Positions 57,382-64,000 of a stretch of 64,000 nt of DNA are shown piece after piece (position 1 is the first letter of the stretch; every line of letters starts with the position of its first letter). Position numbers and translations under genes: made by a program. This stretch comes from Marsupella aquatica. Taxonomy: Eukaryota; Marchantiophyta. Location of the stretch: contig OZ316892.1 of assembly GCA_973895155.1 (NCBI GenBank), positions 4,712,001-4,776,000 of the forward strand, in the 5' to 3' direction. The notes beneath the pieces are model-generated. The model was not told the DNA's origin, did no database searches, and worked only from the letters and a program-made list of their open reading frames with translations.

Positions 57382-60300
57382 CTAGTAACCATAACCTGCG
57401 CACATACAAGAAGAGTTAGCAGCATGACCGAAGAACAAATGACCTGAAGCTCAATGCATACATCAAATGAACGAGCGAATTCTTGCTCGAGGCTAGAATT
57501 TTGCTTTCAAATCAACCAGCCACAACCAACGGATCAAATGCTCCACTCATCAGGCTTACCAGAGTTATCCATTGGGTTGGAAGGGACAGCTGGCTCAGGT
57601 TCCTTAATCTCCACAACCACCACATCTGATGTTAAGAAGGTCTTCGCGACTGATCCTGCGTGTTCTAGGCAGCACCTCACGACCTTCGAAGGATCAATGA
57701 TACCAGCAGCCATGAGGTCCTCATACACTCCAGTTGCAGCATTGTAGCCCCAGCTTGGGTTATCATTTGACAGAACCTGCAATTCGTTTCAAGAATATTG
57801 TTAGACAACACTTATCTCCCTATAAATAGCATGACTCCGTAGCTAGTACTCCAATACAAAAACAGTCCCGAGTAAGAGGAGTCAAACTATCTCTGCCCGC
57901 CCTCGTGAGTTCTACTGGTCTTTCAACAACTCAACCACGTTTGCTGGGTCAGAAACGTACCTTCTCGACAACCACGCTTCCATTTACACCCGCATTCTTT
58001 GCGATCAGCTTCAGTGGGTAGCAAAGTGCCCGCTTCACAATATCAGCACCAACCTGCGAAACAGACCCCAGCTCCAGGATCTGTTGAAATCCTTCATGCA
58101 ATTCTCAACCAAGAGTCCAGCGGTATTTCTTATTTTCTCTAGTTGTTCCACATTCCATATGACCTATTGCGTGAAGGCATATTACAGTTCTGGGCCACGT
58201 TCCTGCATTGCCTCTACAGGCTTATCTGGAGGGCTTTTGAGGATTCTTAAGACAAGTTTTGCTAAGTTGTCAATATCGACCAAATAACACACACCTTCTG
58301 CTCATGGTTGTCAAGGGTTTCCTTAATGGCATCTACTTTGGCTGCCAATCTCAATAGGGTGGAGCCTCCTCCAACAACGATTCCCTCCTCGACAGCAGCC
58401 TGCACGACATAGAAAATCATCCAAGTAGTGAAAAGTCCAGCTCAACGAACCTGCACGTATCCCTGATCTACAAAACTTGTATCTTGAAGCTTTAAGAAAA
58501 CAGAAAATAGAATGCCAACCTTGGTTGCATTGAGAGCATCTTCAACTCTCAGTTTCTTCTCCTTCAGTTCGGTCTCTGTCTGAGCTCCAACCTGCAATAT
58601 GCGGCCCGGGGAAAACAGTGTAAGCAGAAGCATCCAACGCATTCAAGTACAATCTCGGCAGATTAGGAAACAACCGACTCAAAAACCATCGGGAAACTAG
58701 TGACACGTGCCAACTTACGAGTTCCACATTCGTAATTGGAAACATGGTAATGGGAACCAGGAACTCGAGACAGTCCAGAGCTTCTGAAGGAACTCGAGGT
58801 TGCCACAATTTCATACCTGAATAATGGCCACACCACCAGAGAGCTTCGCTATCCTCTCGTTCAGCTTCTCCTTCTCATATTCTTGTTCGGCATTCTGAAA
58901 ACGAAGAAAGGACATATTTAGGGTAAGCATCGAGTCATACACATGCCATAACCATGCCTAGTAAAAACGGTTCCTACACTTTTTCAATAGAGATCGGCTT
59001 CACCCCTAAAGAGTTTAAAAGAGCCCCCAACCCTGAGACGCAGTCCAATGTGCACCTCCTCTCCATGCCTGATTGTCCCATAGCCTACAAAACCTGACGT
59101 GGCCCAGGGCAATTGTACTGGCCCAAAGAAGAGAGAGTAGTGCCACCCAACCCAAGTAGCAAGACTTAACACAAAGGCACCTTCTCAGATATCTGCGGGA
59201 GTATACCTCTATTAAGTTTCTAATCTGGTTGACCCGCTGGCTGACAGCCTCTTGAGTGGTTCCATCTCCAACGATAGTTGTGGAGTCCTTGGTCAATTCC
59301 ACTTTGGCGGCATTGCCCAAAACTTCCCTTCCTACCTTGTCAAGGGAGAGGCCCAGTTCATCTCTGACAACAGTTGCTGCATTGAAGAGAAACACATGCA
59401 GAGTACACCATGATGCAATTTGGTCAGAGAATAAGAAAAAAAGATCTGTTGCAGCACAATTCGTTACCCGATTGTCCATTGAGCAGGATCACATAATTCC
59501 CTGATCTGCAACTTCCCCGCCACAGAATCCGGAAAGAGGAATATGGAAATATTTGTTACGTCTCACCTCCAGTCAGAACTGCGATGTCGTCCAAGTACTG
59601 GCTCTTCCGCTCTCCAAAGCCAGGTGCCTTCAAAGCCGCTATCTTCAAAGAACCTCGAAGCTTATTGACCACCAGGGTAGCCAACGCTTCCTGCTCAATG
59701 TCCTCAGCAATAATCAGGAGAGGATAGCCGCCGCGAATAGCATCTTCGAGAATGCCAATCATGTCACGTGCAGTGGTGATCTTCTTGTCGACAAGGAGGA
59801 GCTGTAAAAAAACATAGAAATATAGTAAACCATAGTGCCTGACAAAAGTCAAGTTTTGACATGATCAGCAGATCCTTTTTCGTGTCGAAGCCAAAAGATT
59901 ACACATACCTTGCAGTTGTCATATTCAATAGACATTTTCTCTGGATCAGTCACAAAGTACGGAGAGATGTAGCCACGGTCAAATTGCATTCCCTCAACCA
60001 CATAAAGACTGTTTTCGGCACTCTTTCCCTCCTCGAGGCTGACAACACCCTTTCTGCCAACCTTAGCCATAGCCTCGGCAATCATATTACCAATCTCGTA
60101 ATTGTTGCCAGCGCTAACGGCTGCCACGTCAGCCAGTTCACTGTCCTCGACCTGCATCCCGATGAAGTACAATATTAGCATCGATTACTAACTCAAACCA
60201 TTGAATGCTATCAACTTGCATCCTGCAGCTTAACCTTATAAAGGTGGAACCACGATCTCTGAGAACAAACTCACATCCTTAGACAGTTTCTTCAACTCCT

Positions 60301-61874
60301 TGACGAGGGCAATAATAGTTTTATCAATGCCTCTTGTGATTTGGATGGGGTTGGCACCAGCTGCCACAACCTGTCAATTGGCATAACATTCGTTTCGGTA
60401 CAAGTAAGAGAGAAATTTGTTAAGCAATGTAATTGATATTGAGCATGTGGGCAAAAGAGGCCCTTAAAGCCCGATAGAAAGCACAAAATTTAAGAGTCAT
60501 CGGGAGAACATAGTGGCATCTCCTTAACATTATGATATCAAAGAAAAGACTTTCAAATTAAGATCACTGACCTTCACGCCTTCGGCAATCAGACCTTGCG
60601 CAAGAACAACTGAAGTGGTTGTTCCATCTCCAGCCAAGTCATTGGTTTTGGCAGCAGCCTGTCTCACCAACTTTGCGCCAATGTTCTCCACTGGATCCTC
60701 GAGCTCCACCTGAAGAATAACGACCAAAGTCAGTGGCTGAAACACTGAAACTAGAGCTCAATCTCCACTATAATATACGCGACAAACCAGATATCTCCCC
60801 GAGGATCCAGGACGAAAAGTTACAGAGAGCGCCAAGGAAGAAGATAACGAGAGCTGCGAAAAAGTCGACGGCGACTGCAAAAAACGCAACTACAAATACA
60901 CAGCACAGCACCACACGGTGCTGTTATCACCAGGAATGGCACTGACCTCCTTAGCCACTGTGACACCATCGTTCACAATTTTTGGAGAACCATATTTGCT
61001 CTCGAGCACAACATTCCGTCCCTTGGGTCCAAGAGTGACACCAACCAAGTCTGCCAACTTGTTGACTCCAATCTGCATCAACAGTCAAAATACGCAATTA
61101 CAAACCTGTCCTAAACCCGGTAGTTGCGAAGATGGCCGCTCCTGACACTGAGTGGGGCTTTCGACGTTACATTCCAAAAGGGCCAAGACAATCCCGTACA
61201 TAGAGTACAGAGGACAGCATACAAAAACCCTTCTTAAACCTCGGAATCCGTCCCTTATACCAGCAACTAGTGGGGCACACCTTCCGTGAGGCCGCCGATA
61301 CCTTGGAAAGCGCAAAGAGGACTGCAGTCTAAAACCCTCTCTTCAACCCTATTAATTCAGCTCTCAGTACAATCTAGACTGTTGGTAAACCCTTGGAGAA
61401 GAACCAGCACCGACAGCAGCTCAACAACACAGCCTTCTTAAACCTCCTATCCCCTTCACAGGCACTCAAACACCATCCAACTGCAACTCAGGACGATAAC
61501 CTTCACCTTAGAGGCCAACGAAGCGAGCAAACCTACGACGACCTAGAGCCATACCGGAAGCTCAAACATTCGACTGTACTTCCAGTGTAGCACGGGAGGG
61601 GCGCAATCATCCACACCTGCATTCTCTTAGTGGCGGAGCCGTCATGGTTGAAGTAGAGCTCCTTGGCCATGGCGGTGGTGGTGAGCGCCGACCGCCCTCT
61701 CCTACCGCCAACCCTCTTCCCACTGCTCCCGCAGACATCCTTTAGCGAAAGCCTGGAGAAAGCCGATGACGACGACGCCGAGAGAGACCCCGCTGCCACC
61801 TTCTGCTGCTTCAACGGAGCCGCAGCACTCGCAACAGCGGCTGCCGACGTCAAAGCTCCAATCGCAGAAGCCAT
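57382..61874 (-). CDS. CPN60B: Plastid chaperonin-60 subunit beta (RuBisCO-binding protein beta)
   Basis: Thirteen exons, minus strand: 61,874-61,617, 61,072-60,947, 60,709-60,572, 60,370-60,275, 60,151-59,909, 59,801-59,567, 59,376-59,207, 58,894-58,817, 58,591-58,520, 58,399-58,295, 58,053-57,961, 57,776-57,560, 57,395-57,382; 1,845 nt, 614 residues. Residues 1 to about 60 are Ala/Ser-rich and basic, a chloroplast transit peptide ending near [16 protein letters not shown]. GroEL-type marks: [23 protein letters not shown] at 154-161 (ATP site), [25 protein letters not shown], and [12 protein letters not shown] at 473-484. The last exon is 14 nt and gives the conserved ending NSGYGY. Reading through its donor instead adds KPDEWSI, which does not match the family. 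It forms the stromal folding chamber with CPN60 alpha and CPN10/20. No defect seen. Confidence 0.95.
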
Positions 61875-62445
61875 TTCTTCCACTCCAAATGCAAATCTAG
61901 ACCACCTCAAAGTGCAGAACGGCCCTCGAGTCTACTGCAATCGAGAGAGAGAGAGAGAGAGCAATCCAGAGCGAGGGAGAGAAAGAAGGGCGGAGAAAGC
62001 GAAGCAGATAACAATGGAGAGCGCAAGGCGGACAAGGATTGGAGCGAGCGAGCGAGCGAGCGAACGAACGGAAGAAGAAGCGATTCGTCAAAGGAGCGGA
62101 GGGACGATGTCGCAGGTGGGGAGCAAGCAAGCAAGCGAAGCGCGCTCTTCTCACGAGGCCGAGAAATGGAGAATCCAATCCAATCCAATCCAATCCACCC
62201 CACCGAGCACCGAGCGACAAGTACAGTGCTCCTGCGGATGCCGACTCTCACAGTCGGGGTTTGCGACTCTGCGCCAATGCCGGAGATATTTGGGGCAGCA
62301 ATTAAAGTTCGAGACCCACCGAGAGAGAGCGAGAGAGAGAGAGAGAGCAAAGCGAGAGGAGAAGAGAGAGCGAGAGAGAGAGAGAGAGAGCAAAGCGAGA
62401 GGAGAAGAGAGGAGAAGGAAATAATAGAGTTCCCGTTCCCACCCA
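61875..62445. promoter_or_regulatory. CPN60B upstream region with GA-rich low complexity
   Basis: On the minus strand this is CT-rich: (GA)n runs lie at 61,944-61,962, 62,324-62,345 and 62,366-62,391, plus GAGC repeats at 62,040-62,063 and a CAATC/CAATC run near 62,175. Pyrimidine-rich leaders are common before plant housekeeping genes. Long frames on both strands here come from the simple repeats. Confidence 0.6.
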
Positions 62446-62450
62446 CATTT

Positions 62451-62730
62451 TTCTGAAAATGATAGCTTTATCCACAACTTCATTGATTTATATTTTAGTA
62501 GCCCCATTATCAAACCCACCCACAGTCGTTCTGAAAATGATAGCTTTATCCACAACTTCATTGATTTATTTTTTAGTAGCCCCATTATCAAACCCACCCA
62601 CAGTCGTTCTGAAAATGATAGCTTTATCCACAACTTCATTGATTTATTTTTTAGTAGCCCCATTATCAAACCCACCCACAGTCGTTCTGAAAATGTTCTG
62701 AAAATGACAGCTTTATCCACAGCTTCATTT
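62451..62730. repeat. 78-bp tandem repeat, 3.3 copies
   Basis: Units start TTCTGAAAATGATAGC at about 62,451, 62,529 and 62,607, with a partial fourth at 62,693. The period is 26 codons, so stop-free frames run through the array on both strands (for example MIALSTTSLIYFLVAPLSNP on plus). It has no other sign of coding. Confidence 0.92.
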
Positions 62731-62746
62731 ATCTATTTTTTACATT

Positions 62747-62826
62747 CTGGCTTTTGCTTTCATAATGGTGATCCTAAGCATAAATTATGAAAGCATAAGT
62801 AGCCCCATTATGAAAGCAAAAGCCAG
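62747..62826. repeat. Perfect 22-bp inverted repeat with 36-bp loop
   Basis: The arm 62,747-62,768 (starting CTGGCTTTTGCTTTC) is exactly complementary to 62,805-62,826. It could fold as a hairpin. It shares the phrase AGTAGCCCCATTAT with the adjacent 78-bp repeats, so both may derive from one small foldback element. Confidence 0.9.
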
Positions 62827-64000
62827 TATGGATGAGACATTGTCCCTGCCCATTGACTGAGTAAAGAGAGAGTCATTTTTACTCTAAAAAGAAAGAAAGA
62901 AAATCGGGTCGTAGATTGCAGTTGACTACTTTGATGACCTTGGGGATAAAGTAGTCAAGTAGTTAATATATATGAAGCTGCTATAATGGTGAATCAACCT
63001 TTCAAATCTTGTCTTATTCATATTTTGTGTTAAGTATTTTGATTTTAATGTGCCTTAACAAGGTGAATCATTTATATTAATATGATTTTGAATTAACTTT
63101 TGGACCCCTTCTAATTTTAGTGAATTTAGAGTATTTTGAAATGTATTTGGCTCCCCTCATAAAGGTTTAATCTTTTTCTTTTCAATCACTCCTTAGTGAA
63201 TTCTAGTTTTTCTCATGAGAGTGAAAGAAATGAATTTAAACAATGTGCACATCTGGTGCACTAAGTTTCCCTGTGGTGTCCTTTACAAAATTTATGGTTT
63301 TAATTGAGTTGACTATTATTACCTAGAAGCAAATGAAAGTCTGTCACGTATGTGCACAACTTTTTAGTACATTTGTACTTTACCGTCATAATCTTATTTT
63401 CTTTGCATGTGTACTTATGTTTTTGTGTGTTATGTCACTCACTCTTAACTAACCTATATTAATTTATTGCCATATACTTTACATGACCTGCTTCTTTTAT
63501 CATAAAATAAAATTACATATCATTACAAGACAAAAAAGAGGCATGTTCCAAGATGAACATGCTAAAATGAACATGCTATATCAAGACATCATGGTAACCC
63601 TGAGTAACGGCATGAAGTCTTGACGTATTTCAGGTTCAAGGTCATCAAGTCATCAAGGTACCAAGAAAACCGGTTCGATAATGTAATTGAAACAGGCTGC
63701 AAATGGTAAAGAGACCGTTTACAGGTCACATTTCAAATCAGGTGTAAATAGTATCTGAGTTTAAGTATTCTGAGCAAGTCCATCCAAAATTCATAGACAA
63801 AGTGTAAGTCCATCCAGGCTTTAGTTTCCTGATTATCCGTTCCTTAATTTCATTTTTATTTTACTAGCCTGATTATCCTTTCCTTGAATGTAAGAAACAG
63901 AGATAAGTAAAGAAAGATGAAGACCGAAAAAAGTGGCAAAACAAATTCTATACTGTTAAACTCTACCTATAACTAGAGTTACTTTCACCATGGTTACATT
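62827..64000. other. AT-rich intergenic DNA, no gene seen
   Basis: No open frame or motif of note. The phrase CCTGATTATCC-TTCCTT occurs twice (63,830, 63,869) and AGTCCATCCA twice (63,777, 63,807). Confidence 0.55.

Noticed and set aside
61663-62720. Long frames on both strands upstream of CPN60B
   Set aside because: They arise from (GA)n, GAGC and 78-bp repeats and overlap the true CPN60B first exon in antisense. No domain is present.

Overview
This is nuclear DNA of a land plant. Three conserved plant genes with short (about 50-600 bp) GT-AG introns sit on the right: a vacuole-membrane/KMS1-type protein (44,966-48,563, minus), RNA polymerase II subunit RPB11 (53,960-55,243, plus) and the plastid chaperonin-60 beta subunit with a transit peptide (57,382-61,874, minus). 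The species cannot be read from the sequence. Short introns and the repeat mix would fit a non-seed plant (bryophyte or lycophyte), but that is a guess.

The left two thirds is mainly nested transposable elements with a few host-like ORFs between them. From 1 to 8.3 kb there is a 1.4-kb long-TIR element, degenerate tandem repeats, an unrecognised ORF, an F-box-like fragment and an intact ORF with two KN-type homeodomain-like segments. From 8.3 to 11.6 kb lie reverse-oriented Ty1/copia remains (with a 137-bp LTR) and a Ty3/gypsy fragment. A tRNA-derived SINE with a 15-bp target-site duplication (TSD) has inserted into the copia remains. A second copia element on the plus strand (11.6-29.75 kb) is split by the main object of the window: a complete 16.9-kb CACTA (En/Spm) transposon at 11,811-28,739. 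It has matching CACTAGTAGAAACCGG ends and a 3-bp AAC duplication. Removing it and one AAC restores the copia reading frame across the junction.

The CACTA element has an apparently intact TNP2-type transposase gene and a nine-exon TNPA-like gene whose exon phases all agree. Upstream of these, on the same strand, are three open cargo ORFs: a PHD/zinc-finger module closely resembling that of the plant chromatin regulator EDM2, a tandem-BRCT protein and an F-box-like protein. An element carrying a copy of a silencing regulator's reader module, plus a BRCT protein and a possible ubiquitin-ligase adaptor, suggests a transposon-borne way of interfering with host chromatin or repair. That function is inference.

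To the right are a RING-CH ORF that lacks one zinc ligand, a second copy of the SINE, and a 7.9-kb Mutator-like element (33,196-41,137) with about 90-bp TIRs and an 11-bp TSD. This MULE carries a degenerate MuDR-type transposase on the minus strand and an unrecognised cargo ORF on the plus strand. Its transposase is interrupted by a 1,791-bp non-coding element (37,358-39,148) with 18-bp TIRs, a 4-bp TSD and about twelve copies of a near-perfect palindrome, GATAAATTTATC. I could not assign it to a known superfamily. The rest is intergenic DNA rich in local tandem duplications, several of them upstream of KMS1 and RPB11.
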